A stretch of 64,000 bases of DNA, taken from the NCBI GenBank assembly GCA_026874595.1, contig CM049310.1, positions 188,001-252,000 on the forward strand, read 5' to 3'. The position numbers were made by a program, and so were the translations under genes. The notes under the pieces are model-generated. The model saw only the letters and a list, made by a program, of their open reading frames with translations, was not told where the DNA came from and did not search any database. Source of the stretch: Sipunculus nudus. Taxonomy: Eukaryota > Annelida > Sipuncula > Golfingiida > Sipunculidae. Positions 11,911-20,949 of this stretch are shown here, in pieces (positions within the stretch are counted from its first letter, which is position 1; each line of letters starts with the position of its first letter).

Positions 11911-12850
11911 GAAGGGTATGACTTTAGCAAGCCGTGATCATACGTGTGCACATTTTGTTATGAAGTATATTATTGATAAAACTTTACAGAGTGTTATATG
12001 AGTAAAGATAACGTATGACCGAGTGTTTCTTTTATTACAGGTGAAGGTGTATATTATGAGAACGTATGAGGTCAGCTGACGCTGCCAGAACACGCAGAGA
12101 AACACGTGAGCGGAGATAACACGCGACGCATATTGACAAATATATTGAATTGGAAATCTCAGTATTAGACGTGCGACAGTTAGGCCTTCTGTGTGCTTTA
12201 ACCTGCCAAACACGTTCGTTCATTGACGTTGGGCTATATCAAATGCACTTAGACACCAAAGACATGTACGTGTTACTAATGATCGAGATTTATGAGAAAG
12301 CTTGACAAACAGTGAAAAAAAAGAGGGGGGGGGGGTGTTTGCTACCAAGACGTGTGCTGCACTCATGTTGCATCTGATGTACGTCGCAGCTCAGGATATG
12401 TGTCCATTATAAAATTTGTTATTCATCCTTGACTGTTATGTGTGGCTGTGAGCCCATTAAGAAATCCACACACACGCCGGCTGCATCCCTCGACTGATAG
12501 AAGTGGGTTTTATTATGAGCTTGGTACCGGCATCCGTCTGCGAAACATGTCCGTTCATATTTTTGATGGGTAGACGACCACATGTCATGATGTGTCTGAA
12601 GACATGTACACTTATAAACCTTCATTCAAACGGGAATCAAAGACATATGAGCATTGGTCATTGTGTCTGTTCTGCCTGGCGTACTGAAGCTCTGAAAGCA
12701 TGCTTCTTATGATACCACGTGTTGTACATCCGAAGTAGACATACACGTTACCTCTTTGTCACGTGAACCACTTACCGACCAGACATGCCGATATATATAT
12801 TCATATATTTATATAATATCAACAAGCACAATAATACGTAGGTCTGTGCA
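11911..12850. other. Intergenic with A-run/G-run tract
   Basis: No supportable gene. It contains A9GAG-type sequence leading into G11 at 12325-12335, a layout repeated at 24581, 26818 and 29782. Confidence 0.45.
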
Positions 12851-12851
12851 C

Positions 12852-12936
12852 ATTCCGGAACCATTTAGGGTTTCACCGGATGTCACTCTGGCTCTTTGTA
12901 TGTGTGACGTCACAAGCTAAATTGTGTATATAAGGA
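12852..12936 (+). promoter_or_regulatory. Promoter module A: TTCCGGAA, CRE, TATA
   Basis: TTCCGGAA near 12853 lies about 53 bp before TGACGTCACA (12905-12914). Exactly 12 nt follow, then TATATAAGGA (12927-12936). The same CRE-N12-TATA arrangement is found at 30365-30396 (+) and 36199-36230 (-). CRE sites are bound by CREB/ATF-type factors in animals. The downstream start region shares CAACAGTGCAAT and a small hairpin with module B. Confidence 0.8.
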
Positions 12937-13254
12937 CCCTACTCGCAACAGTGCAATCACTCTCGCTTAGAGACATACCACTGCAAGTGAACAGCAGCAA
13001 GGGACTTATACCGTAGCACACGGATACTAGTATAGAAGCAGTATAGGACTTCACTGAAGCAATTTACAGGCGTGAAGGATAGACAGAAGAAGCGAGTGAA
13101 GAATAAAGAGTATACTTACAACAGAAAGCGAGCAAGAAATCAAAAGTGAGTACATTTATTTTATCGTTCAACACATTTAGTTTACTGTAAAAGGTGTTCA
13201 TCTCTTATTGATGTACATTCTGATCCAACTGTTCGGCAATGTCATATGTGATAT

Positions 13255-13764
13255 ATGACAACGGTTTTTGTAAAACCAGTGTTGCCTTTGGTTGAAGTGG
13301 CACAGCCCCCGAACAGCGCACCATCCCGACCCCAAGGCAACCATGTTCCGGGTACCTTACAAGGCCAGTGGTCGCCTTTGTTGCCCGTGGGTGCGCAGTA
13401 TAATGCGCAACAGCATGTTGACGGTTTACCGGTGAACTTTCGCCGAAACCTGCCTCTGGTGCCGTACAGGCCAGAAACGTACCTGGAACGTATGATTCAA
13501 GGGAATGTTCAGATGTCGGACCAGATGCGCCAGCTACTGACGACAACTGTGACATTATTCATGTCATTATTCCCTTACACGTCACACGTGTTCGACCCTA
13601 CCCCAAACAGCAACCCCAGGCAGACAGGAGATCACATCTTGGTGTTCATCAGGAACATTCTTAACCGGAACCGGCCGGACAGAGAAACCCACATAATGCT
13701 GTTTCATTTCCTGGTTAACACGTTTGTCGGCGCATATTTCCAATCGATGCTGGCAGGTCAGTGA
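13255..13764 (+). CDS. Proline-rich orphan, 169 aa or longer if spliced
   Basis: The first ORF after promoter module A, not recognised. Residues 1-80 are rich in proline and glutamine with little predicted structure; residues 85-169 look helical and hydrophobic, with no cysteines. The stop codon overlaps a donor-like CAG/GTCAGT at 13754-13760, and an acceptor TATTACAG ends at 14028. A spliced form could therefore replace the last residues with a short basic exon at 14029-14088. A second donor, GTGAGT at 13146, precedes the ORF, so the ORF may itself lie in an alternatively retained region. ATG 13255 is the only ATG in the N-terminal half of the frame. Function unknown; a regulated, alternatively spliced unit is inferred. 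Confidence 0.6.
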   Translation: MTTVFVKPVLPLVEVAQPPNSAPSRPQGNHVPGTLQGQWSPLLPVGAQYNAQQHVDGLPVNFRRNLPLVPYRPETYLERMIQGNVQMSDQMRQLLTTTVTLFMSLFPYTSHVFDPTPNSNPRQTGDHILVFIRNILNRNRPDRETHIMLFHFLVNTFVGAYFQSMLAGQ

Positions 13765-14028
13765 GGCACACGCCTTGATGCCTGTTGAGTTGCAGTTGCT
13801 GTTAAGTTGTTGCTTTATATATTTTTTTTATTGTTATCGTTTTGTTTGTGCTGACTAGCATTGGAAGAGTACCTTGTCATTTATATTTCAGGGGGCAGTT
13901 GATAAATGTAATGATTTGAATATGGTTTGTGATAGGGATACTGGCATTCACCATATGTGGTTGTCGTTTCCTGTTGTAGATTATCAATGGTGACTGTGTG
14001 TTCTTACAGTGTTGTTGTTTTATTACAG

Positions 14029-14088
14029 AGCAAAGCGAAGACATATAAAAAAGAGAGACACAAATCGTTCCGGATATCACAGCTAAAT
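14029..14088 (+). other. Candidate 60-nt internal exon
   Basis: Bounded by the acceptor TATTACAG (ends 14028) and the donor AAAT/GTGAGT (GT at 14089). It is rich in A and would encode basic residues in some frames. It may connect promoter A transcripts to the next ORF, whose acceptor ends at 14429. Confidence 0.4.
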
Positions 14089-14437
14089 GTGAGTACAATA
14101 TTGTTTATGAAATCTTATTGTACAGACCGCATTTCTAACAGTTTGTAAATAATGTTGACAAACATATATTAATAGTACTATAATAATACTCAGTCATATT
14201 TATATGGTGACGGTAATCGAACGACATCCTGTTACTACGTAATCATGCACAGTATAATTTACACGGCGGCGGAATATTGACGTGTTACTACACGTACCTG
14301 CATCAAGTAAAACAAGAGATTTAACATCCTACAACTGAATGTAAATATCGGTCATCAACACGATATAGACATAACACATGGACAATTGTGCAGGACGGTC
14401 GTGATGATGTCGTTTGTATGTAATTGTAGTTCTGACA

Positions 14438-14911
14438 ATGGAACACAACGATATTCTTGTGGAAGATGTACTTGGAAAGTTGAAATTAACTGCAGAAACG
14501 TGTCTACGTATTACTCCAAACAGCGACAATGACACGACGTTAAAGCAATATGTAGAATGTATTTCTATGTTCCAACAGTGCTTTGATCAATTGTTGGGGT
14601 GTGTCATATCATACCAAACGTATCCGTGTGAAAATATGGATATGGATCAAATACTTGCGGACCTGTCGTGTATCGCAAATAACGTGCTATCGTTGTCATG
14701 TTCTGAGCTTGTTGTGAAAGCACTTTGGGCGGTGTATAAGCGGTTGTGCGCTGTACACCGGAGATACGTACTCGTTATAGAAAACATGCAAACATTAGTA
14801 TGTGTCGTTGATGAGCATAAACTGCAATGCCAAGAAATGAACCAGATGACACAGTGCTTGCTGGCTGATTTGTGGCAGACATATCCGGACTTTGTTACAT
14901 GTATCCAATAA
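14438..14911 (+). CDS. Helical orphan, 157 aa
   Basis: Not recognised. The sequence reads as a series of amphipathic helices with regularly spaced leucines and about ten cysteines that do not form CxxC pairs, so structural zinc is unlikely. The layout (two helical halves, the second starting around VVKALWAVYKRL) resembles the helical proteins at 17072-17635 and 31378-34910, but identity is too low to assert homology by eye. The start is ATG 14438, eight nucleotides after an acceptor TAATTGTAG; the open frame upstream has no ATG. It may be the 3' coding exon of the unit driven by promoter module A. There is no targeting sequence, so it is probably cytosolic or nuclear. Confidence 0.65.
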   Translation: MEHNDILVEDVLGKLKLTAETCLRITPNSDNDTTLKQYVECISMFQQCFDQLLGCVISYQTYPCENMDMDQILADLSCIANNVLSLSCSELVVKALWAVYKRLCAVHRRYVLVIENMQTLVCVVDEHKLQCQEMNQMTQCLLADLWQTYPDFVTCIQ

Positions 14912-15083
14912 TCATGGCCGGCACGACGTGAACCAATGAATACTGTGACTCGACGTAATAGACAGTGACATTGGTTTTGTATTTGTTACATAGGGGTTAT
15001 ATGTGTCATCATTACTCAGGTCGCGTTATAATTATTGCAGCACGCGCTATACATTCATAGAAACTACAGACATTTGCGAAAAG

Positions 15084-15674
15084 ATGAACTCATTAAGAAT
15101 GAACGTGAATGACTCCCCAGATGAATACGACCCAGAGAAACATGAAATAGTGGGCAAACAAATGTTAGACGACATGGCGAAACTGGCCAAGGAGGCGGAA
15201 GAGCGATCATCGAAACTGGTCAAGGATACAGAACAGCGATCATCCGATGATGAAGATGAGGGTATGGCTTTAAAAGAGTTCGCTACATACATCAAGGATC
15301 TGATTGCCGTAATATCTCAGATCCCTGGGTACATTCAAAACTTCGAGGCAAGGAATGGACAACAAGAACATAACGGCTTCGTAATAGATCGCGGATACGT
15401 AAAGACGTTCAAGAAGATGTATTCCATCGTCGGCGTAATGCGTCGCAGGTCATGCAGTGATATATTGTGGCTGGCCTTATGTCAATTGTCGGCGTACATG
15501 TTATGGGTCAGGACCCTTTACATACGTAGGAGCATGGTTCACTGTAAGTCGATACCATCTGAAATGATGTGGCACCATCACCATTGGGAGGAGTTCGCAC
15601 AGGGGGTGTTAATATTAGGTTGGGCTTTATGGTTAGAGAAGAAGGCTGCAGCGGACGAAAATGGAAGAAAGTAA
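15084..15674 (+). CDS. Acidic-helical family, copy 1 (196 aa)
   Basis: First of four tandem paralogs (15084, 16062, 18262, 19578). The shared core has a stretch with KLAKEAEERSS-like charged helix, a FATYIKDLIAVISQIPGYIQNFE segment (IP/YPGYI-xxFE is the family signature), and later PCSDILW/LSAYMLWVRTLY. Copy 1 lacks both the acidic Ser/Asp block and the basic tail of copies 2 and 4. In the sister genes the start is ATGGAAACGACAGAA; here the equivalent codon is ATA, so translation must begin at ATG 15084 further in. An acceptor ATTATTGCAG ends at 15040. An AATAAA-type signal follows at about 15890. Function unknown. Confidence 0.7.
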   Translation: MNSLRMNVNDSPDEYDPEKHEIVGKQMLDDMAKLAKEAEERSSKLVKDTEQRSSDDEDEGMALKEFATYIKDLIAVISQIPGYIQNFEARNGQQEHNGFVIDRGYVKTFKKMYSIVGVMRRRSCSDILWLALCQLSAYMLWVRTLYIRRSMVHCKSIPSEMMWHHHHWEEFAQGVLILGWALWLEKKAAADENGRK

Positions 15675-16061
15675 CAGTGTTATGTTTACAAAAGGACTTA
15701 TGGCTGAACGGACTTGTGGATAAACATGTAAATATGCCAATATATTTACCCATTGCAGATGTTTGGTTTTTGTAAGTGACAGTAGATAGTGTGATCAGTA
15801 TATCGATCTTAATATCCCCGTATTCCCTCAATTAGAATACGTGATTGTCGTATCTTGTATTATTCAAGTTTTGTATTATCTCATCAGAATAAATGATTGT
15901 AAGTTGTATTAATGTCTTTTAGTTTTTTTCATGAATCACGTGATATGGTTGTTTCACTGTGCTGAGAGTTTGAATGTTGGCATGCTAAGTTGGATGGTGT
16001 TTTTCTTGCTACCCTTCCCTTAATGGCGTTTATGGATTATTACAGCACACCCGATACGATA
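15675..16061 (+). other. Spacer and leader of family copy 2
   Basis: It holds AATAAA near 15890 and a relative of the family leader (TTTGAATGTTGGC, then a pyrimidine-rich segment) ending in the acceptor TATTACAG at 16045. Confidence 0.55.
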
Positions 16062-16931
16062 ATGGAAACGACAGAAGTTAGCGGAGAGATGAGCCCCCAA
16101 AAGATTAGCGCCCCGGACCCTCCAATGAATGGGCAGGCCAACCAGGACAGTCTAATTATCGGCCAAACACAAGAGGAACAGAAAATTGACCCTCCAGGGG
16201 ACGACCCAGCCAATCAGGACCCTCCAATGAGTTTCCGGCAGAAGCACGAAATGTGGGTCAAAAAAGAAATGGAGGACCGCATACAAGAACTCAAGGATCT
16301 GGTAGACATTGCCGAAAAGCGAATCATAGAATCGCCTGATGATGATGAAGAGTGTAGGGAAGAGTGTAGGGGTTTAAAGGACTTTGCTGATAAGACCAAA
16401 AATCTTATTGATGTAATATCAAAGTTCCCTGGACATATACAAAAGTTTGAGGCAGATGCCATGGTTGGACCAACAGATGGGAAACGCGTCGTGAAAGACG
16501 GTGCATACAAACTGACGTACAAGAGAATGAAAGCTATCATCGACGCAATGAGAAAAACGCCGTGCCCGGATCTGGTGTATGATGCATTCGGTATATTATC
16601 TTTTTACATAGAGGCGATCCTGATCCTTTACACAGACATGCAGGACAGGCTGCGTGACTGCATACCCGAAGGGGAACTTCCTGTGGTACTAGTGGCACCG
16701 TGTTTTGTGCGGGAGTACCACAGTTGGAACTGGGAAAAACTCGAGCGATGTCAGTCATGGTTAGATCATGAGGTATCAGATGAGGTACAAGAGGCAATGG
16801 TTAAACAATCGAGAAAGAAAAAACGCCGCGTGACGTCTACCGTGCAGGATCAATCCAAAACCAAAACAGTTCAAACAGGTCGCGTCAACAAGAAACGCAA
16901 GAGGCGTGGCCGAAAAAATAACAAAAAGTAA
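16062..16931 (+). CDS. Acidic-helical family, copy 2 (289 aa), basic tail
   Basis: The N-terminal 60 residues are polar with repeated PPMN/NQD-like segments. A charged helix (KDLVDIAEKRIIESPDDDEE) follows, then the family core with KFPGHIQKFEADAM and a C-terminal half with CPDLVYDAFGILSFYIEAILILYTDM. The last 40 residues are very basic, with lysine/arginine clusters that look like a bipartite nuclear localisation signal. An acidic N-terminus, helical core and basic tail would suit a nuclear scaffold or chromatin-associated protein, but this is inference. Start ATG 16062 matches copies 3 and 4 and lies 17 nt after an acceptor ending at 16045; the upstream frame has no ATG near the acceptor. 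Unrecognised outside this family. Confidence 0.75.
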   Translation: METTEVSGEMSPQKISAPDPPMNGQANQDSLIIGQTQEEQKIDPPGDDPANQDPPMSFRQKHEMWVKKEMEDRIQELKDLVDIAEKRIIESPDDDEECREECRGLKDFADKTKNLIDVISKFPGHIQKFEADAMVGPTDGKRVVKDGAYKLTYKRMKAIIDAMRKTPCPDLVYDAFGILSFYIEAILILYTDMQDRLRDCIPEGELPVVLVAPCFVREYHSWNWEKLERCQSWLDHEVSDEVQEAMVKQSRKKKRRVTSTVQDQSKTKTVQTGRVNKKRKRRGRKNNKK

Positions 16932-17071
16932 ACAAAAGAAAAACTTTCATCAACAAAGACATATTTCAACAAAGACATGTACAAATATTTCCTTTGCTCT
17001 CGTGATTTTGTTGTATACATTGACATTATCAGTAAATGGTATCGTATCTGTTTGCAGCTTGTGTTGGCACG

Positions 17072-17635
17072 ATGACGGACATACAGGATATATTTGATAG
17101 ACGGGTCTGCCGACAGTTGAGACGGCTGGCGGATATCTACGAAAGACGTGCCAAAAGGTCTACATCAGCTATACATAAGATGTACATGTTTGATTGCCGC
17201 CGGGTTGCATTAATGTTAGAGGTGTACGTGCGTATCTTCGACACGACAGGACTTCACGGCCTCCCTGATTTGTACCTCAGCGATAGATGCTGGTTTAAGG
17301 CCACATATCACACGCTGTTTAATTATATTTCTGGAAGACTGTACAAGCAAGACGCACGTTGCGATGGCTTCGTGGTCGCTGCATTGCTGTTATTGCATCG
17401 GTACTTTACCCGTGTACAGCAGAAATACAATTGTTTAATAAAGGAGCTGCAACACAATCGGAATACTCAAAGAGATCTGCAGAAAATATTGTATAAGTGC
17501 AACATGCTGCGTAAATGTAAGGATGGTTTATGGTGTGAGATACAGAAACGTCGAGGTCGAGATGCCGCTGCTCGTGCAAGGAAACAAAGTATGCGTGATC
17601 GTAAACGACAGAACTCAGTGTGTGGTCTGATGTGA
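17072..17635 (+). CDS. Helical, arginine-rich orphan, 187 aa
   Basis: Placed between copies 2 and 3 of the tandem family but unrelated to them. It is predominantly helical with many Arg/Lys residues and scattered cysteines (DCRR, DRCW, DARCDG, CNMLRKC), and ends in a strongly basic segment. The central part (FVVAALLLLHRYF) resembles the conserved middle helix of the leftward helical family at 31378-34910 (LVLIMVKLF, AVRMAKLF), suggesting a distant relation. ATG 17072 is preferred because an acceptor GTTTGCAG ends at 17057, which would remove the in-frame ATG at 17036. AATAAA occurs at about 18066. The basic C-terminus suggests nucleic-acid binding or nuclear import; function unknown. Confidence 0.65.
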   Translation: MTDIQDIFDRRVCRQLRRLADIYERRAKRSTSAIHKMYMFDCRRVALMLEVYVRIFDTTGLHGLPDLYLSDRCWFKATYHTLFNYISGRLYKQDARCDGFVVAALLLLHRYFTRVQQKYNCLIKELQHNRNTQRDLQKILYKCNMLRKCKDGLWCEIQKRRGRDAAARARKQSMRDRKRQNSVCGLM

Positions 17636-18261
17636 ATATGTAGCCAACTTTTTCACACCAAGACTGCCCGATGCATAAATACCTTTGTACAGAACTGTTT
17701 TGTAATGTAATTCTTTCTTTTTTTGTCCATATTTACTGCTACGTACCTGTAATCCAAGAGTCTGCTACAGTTTTGTTTACATATAATATTTTGCTTACAT
17801 ATATTTTGTTGTATTTTCAACATATTTCGTACAGTTACATGTGTGTACCTGATGTAAATATTTTAACAATATGTGCCTCATAGAAGTAGGTTTGATGTAT
17901 AATGTAAGCGTTAGGTTGTTTGATATTCATATAACCACCAAAAAAATGTAACATATAATTTTGTGATGTATTTGATTTCTGGTGTATGTTTTGTTAGGTG
18001 ATGATGAGACTGTTTGTTAATTTTTATAACCATCGGCATAAACATTCTTTGTAACATTTAGTCGGAATAAATGATGTAACTTTCATTTCCGTCTCCGTTT
18101 TAATGTATCGCAGGCAAGCATCGGAGATTTGCCAGCGAAACAGGGGTATGGATGTTTCACTGTACAGAGAGTTTGAATGTTGGCGTGCTAGCTTGGATTG
18201 TCATTTTCCTGATACCCTGCCCTTAATGCGTTTTGTGTATATTGCAGCACGCCCGTTACAA
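17636..18261 (+). other. Intergenic plus leader and intron of family copy 3
   Basis: The AT-rich 3' region of the previous gene has AATAAA near 18066. A candidate leader exon ends at GTATGG (GT at 18146) and the intron ends at TATTGCAG (18247), 102 nt. The block from about 18061 recurs almost unchanged at about 19377 and, partly, at about 20801. Confidence 0.6.
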
Positions 18262-19065
18262 ATGGAAACGACAGAAGTGTGCGACCAAACAATGACTGAC
18301 ATGGTGGACGCCCCGAGCCATCAAACGGACGACCCTGACAACCAAGACTGTTCACTCAACTACCAAGGAAAAGCCAACACCCCAGATTCCGACATATCGG
18401 ATGACTCGTCGTCATCCGATGACTCGTCGGATGAAGAAACCCGAAATCTGTGGGGACAGATTATCGAAACGTCAGCCAGAAGAGCGTTAAAGGACAACAC
18501 TGAGGCGCTACTACAACTGGCCAATGGTGCGGACAAACGTGTACAAGAATCACCCGATGAAGGAGAGTGCCAGGTTTTGATGGATTTCTCATTAAAGATG
18601 AAGTTGTTGGTTGATATCATGTCGCGGTACCCAGGGTACATCAAACAATTCGAGGAAGAATCCTGTCATGGACGAAACGAAAGTGAAGTCTCCGTGAACG
18701 ATAGAGAATACTGGGGTACGTTTAAGCAGATGTCTGAAACCGTCGACGAACTGACAGACATGCCGTGCCAGGATCTGGTGTACCCAGCTCTATTGAAACT
18801 GTCTGGGTACATGTATTGGGTGGAGACCCTTTATAATTATATGATTGACACACTGGAACGTACGACCAAAAGGATACCATATTATGTGGTGCATGACCAC
18901 AGCATAATCTGGGACAGGCTCGCGTGTTATTTGAAATGGTTAAATAATGAGGCCATATGTATCGCAAAAGAAAAAGCGGAAAAAATAGCGAAAAAACGCT
19001 GCGTGACTTCTACCGCGCAGGATCAACCTAAAACCAAAACAGTTAAAACAGGTCGCGTCAACTAG
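18262..19065 (+). CDS. Acidic-helical family, copy 3 (267 aa), tail lost
   Basis: Very close to copy 4. The N-terminus starts METTEVCDQTMTDMVD, followed by a Ser/Asp block (SDISDDSSSSDDSSDEE) with many potential casein-kinase-2 sites. Next come a charged helix, the signature SRYPGYIKQFEEES, and PCQDLVYPALLKLSGYMYWVETLY. A TAG soon after KTGRV removes the lysine/arginine tail that copies 2 and 4 have, so this product lacks the putative nuclear signal. The frame upstream is open to an ATG at 18103, but that segment spans the candidate 102-nt intron, so METTEV at 18262 is taken as start. The 3' region shared with copy 4 shows the duplication included UTRs. Function unknown. Confidence 0.75.
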   Translation: METTEVCDQTMTDMVDAPSHQTDDPDNQDCSLNYQGKANTPDSDISDDSSSSDDSSDEETRNLWGQIIETSARRALKDNTEALLQLANGADKRVQESPDEGECQVLMDFSLKMKLLVDIMSRYPGYIKQFEEESCHGRNESEVSVNDREYWGTFKQMSETVDELTDMPCQDLVYPALLKLSGYMYWVETLYNYMIDTLERTTKRIPYYVVHDHSIIWDRLACYLKWLNNEAICIAKEKAEKIAKKRCVTSTAQDQPKTKTVKTGRVN

Positions 19066-19577
19066 ACCCTTGTGAACGGCGGTACACGCTGTGTTGTGTA
19101 CAGGATATATATGTGGCATCTTTGACCAAGAGAACTTTTGTTATATAATCGCATTTTAATATCCATTTTTTTTATGCCACGTACGTGTAATCAAGGTACA
19201 TGTTATGGTTTTTGTTAACTGAGATTGTGTGTGTTATTTTTATCATAGATCGCACGTAATATGTATTTTGTTTAATGTGTACCTACTGTAAATATTTTGT
19301 CCGTGTATGCCTTACATATATCGGTTTCATAGTTTATGAGACAGTTTTTGATATATATTGTTTGTAACAGTTTAGTTCGGAATAAATGATGTAACTTTCA
19401 CTACCGTCTCCGTTTTCATGTATCGCATGTAGGAATCGGAGTTTTGCCGGCGAAACTGTGGTATGAATGTTTCACTGTGCAGAAAGTTTGAATGTTGGCG
19501 TGCTAGCTTGGATTGTCATTTTCCTGATACCCTGCCCTTAATGCGTTTGTGTATATTGCAGCACGCCCGTTACGAAA
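19066..19577 (+). other. Spacer duplicated with the tandem unit
   Basis: 3' UTR-like sequence (TTTGACCAAGAGAACTTTTG) also found after copy 4 at about 20520, AATAAA at about 19380, and the family leader with a donor at 19461 and an acceptor ending at 19561. Confidence 0.6.
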
Positions 19578-20435
19578 ATGGAAACGACAGAAGTGTGCGA
19601 CCAAACAATGACTGACATGGTGGACGCCCCGCGCCATCAAACGGACGACCCAGACCACCAAGACTGTTCACTCAACTACCAAATAAAAGCCAACACCCCA
19701 GATTCCGACATATCGGATGACTCATGGGATGACTCGTCGGATGACTCATCTGATGAAGAAACCCGAAACAAGTACCGACTGATGCACGAAACGTCAGCTA
19801 GAGAAGCGTTAAAGAAAAACACTGAGGCGCTCCTAAAACTGGCCAATGATGCGGAAAAACGTGTACAAGAATCACCCGATGAAGAAGGAGAGTGCCAGGT
19901 TTTGAAACATTTCTCATTAAAGACGAGGCTGTTGGTTGATATCATGTCGCGGTACCCAGGGTACATCAAACAATTCGAGGAAGAATCCTGGGATGGACGA
20001 AACGAAAGAGACGTTTTTGTGCACGATAGGGAATACTGGAATACGTATATGCAGATGTATGAAACCGTCGACGAACTGACAGACATGCCGTGCCAGGACC
20101 TGGTGTACCCAGCCCTATGTAAACTGTCTGGGTACATGGATTGGGTCGAGACCCTTTATATTGATATGATTGACACACTGGATAATACGACCAAATGGGT
20201 ACCATATGAAGCGGTGCAGGACCACCGCATGAACTGGGACAGGCTCGCGGATTATTTGATGTGGTTAAATGATGAGGCCATATGTATCGCAGAAGAAAAA
20301 GCGGAAAAAATAGCGAGGAAGAAAAAACGCCGCGCGACTTCTACCGCGCAGGATCAACCTAAAACCAAAACAGTTAAAACAGGTCGCGTCATCAAGAAAC
20401 GCAAGATGCGTGGCAAAAAAAGGAACACAAAGTAA
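19578..20435 (+). CDS. Acidic-helical family, copy 4 (285 aa), full form
   Basis: Intact member: polar N-terminus, acidic Ser/Asp block with DDSSDDSSDEE, charged helix (LKLANDAEKRVQESPDEE), the YPGYIKQFEEES signature, a middle segment with MPCQDLVYPALCKLSGYMDWVETLY, and a basic C-terminal tail of about 35 residues with two Lys/Arg clusters, a likely nuclear localisation signal. It differs from copy 3 by scattered substitutions and by keeping the tail, consistent with a recent tandem duplication followed by divergence. The start ATG is 17 nt after the acceptor ending at 19561. As for the other copies, no known domain is recognised; the net design suggests a multivalent nuclear protein, which is inference. 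Confidence 0.8.
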   Translation: METTEVCDQTMTDMVDAPRHQTDDPDHQDCSLNYQIKANTPDSDISDDSWDDSSDDSSDEETRNKYRLMHETSAREALKKNTEALLKLANDAEKRVQESPDEEGECQVLKHFSLKTRLLVDIMSRYPGYIKQFEEESWDGRNERDVFVHDREYWNTYMQMYETVDELTDMPCQDLVYPALCKLSGYMDWVETLYIDMIDTLDNTTKWVPYEAVQDHRMNWDRLADYLMWLNDEAICIAEEKAEKIARKKKRRATSTAQDQPKTKTVKTGRVIKKRKMRGKKRNTK

Positions 20436-20800
20436 AGAAAATCATTTCAACCAAGAAATGTTCATTTTTTGCCCCTGTGAAGGGCGGTACACGCTGTGTG
20501 GTGTACAGGATATATGTGGTATCTTTGACCAAGAGAACTTTTGTTATATGATCGCATTTTAATACCCATTTTTTAATGCCACGTACGTACAATCAAGGTA
20601 CATGTTATGGTTTAGTTAACTTGTCTTATTTTGATCATAGATCGCACTTGATATGTATTTTGTTTAATGTGTACCTACTGTAAATATTTTGTCCATGTAT
20701 GCCTTACATATATCGGTTTCATAGTTTATAAGACAGTTTTTGATATATATTGTTTGTAACAGTTTGGATGATAGCGCAGTAGATATTCTTGTACCAGTTA

Positions 20801-20949
20801 GTTCGGAATAAGTTTGCCGGCGAAACTGCGGTATGGATGTGCCTGTACGCAGGGTTTGAAATGTTGGCGTGCAAGGTCGGATGGTCATTTTTACATGATA
20901 CCCTGTCTGTAATTTCTCTATCTCTATCTCTCTCTCTGTTCTGTCACAG
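20801..20949 (+). other. Family leader captured upstream of the CARD-like gene
   Basis: GCCGGCGAAACTG, GTATGGATG, TTTGAA(A)TGTTGGCGTGC and GATACCCTG follow in the same order as the leaders at 18130 and 19445. Here the intron 3' end is replaced by a CT-repeat polypyrimidine tract ending in CACAG at 20949, directly followed by ATG. Confidence 0.7.
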
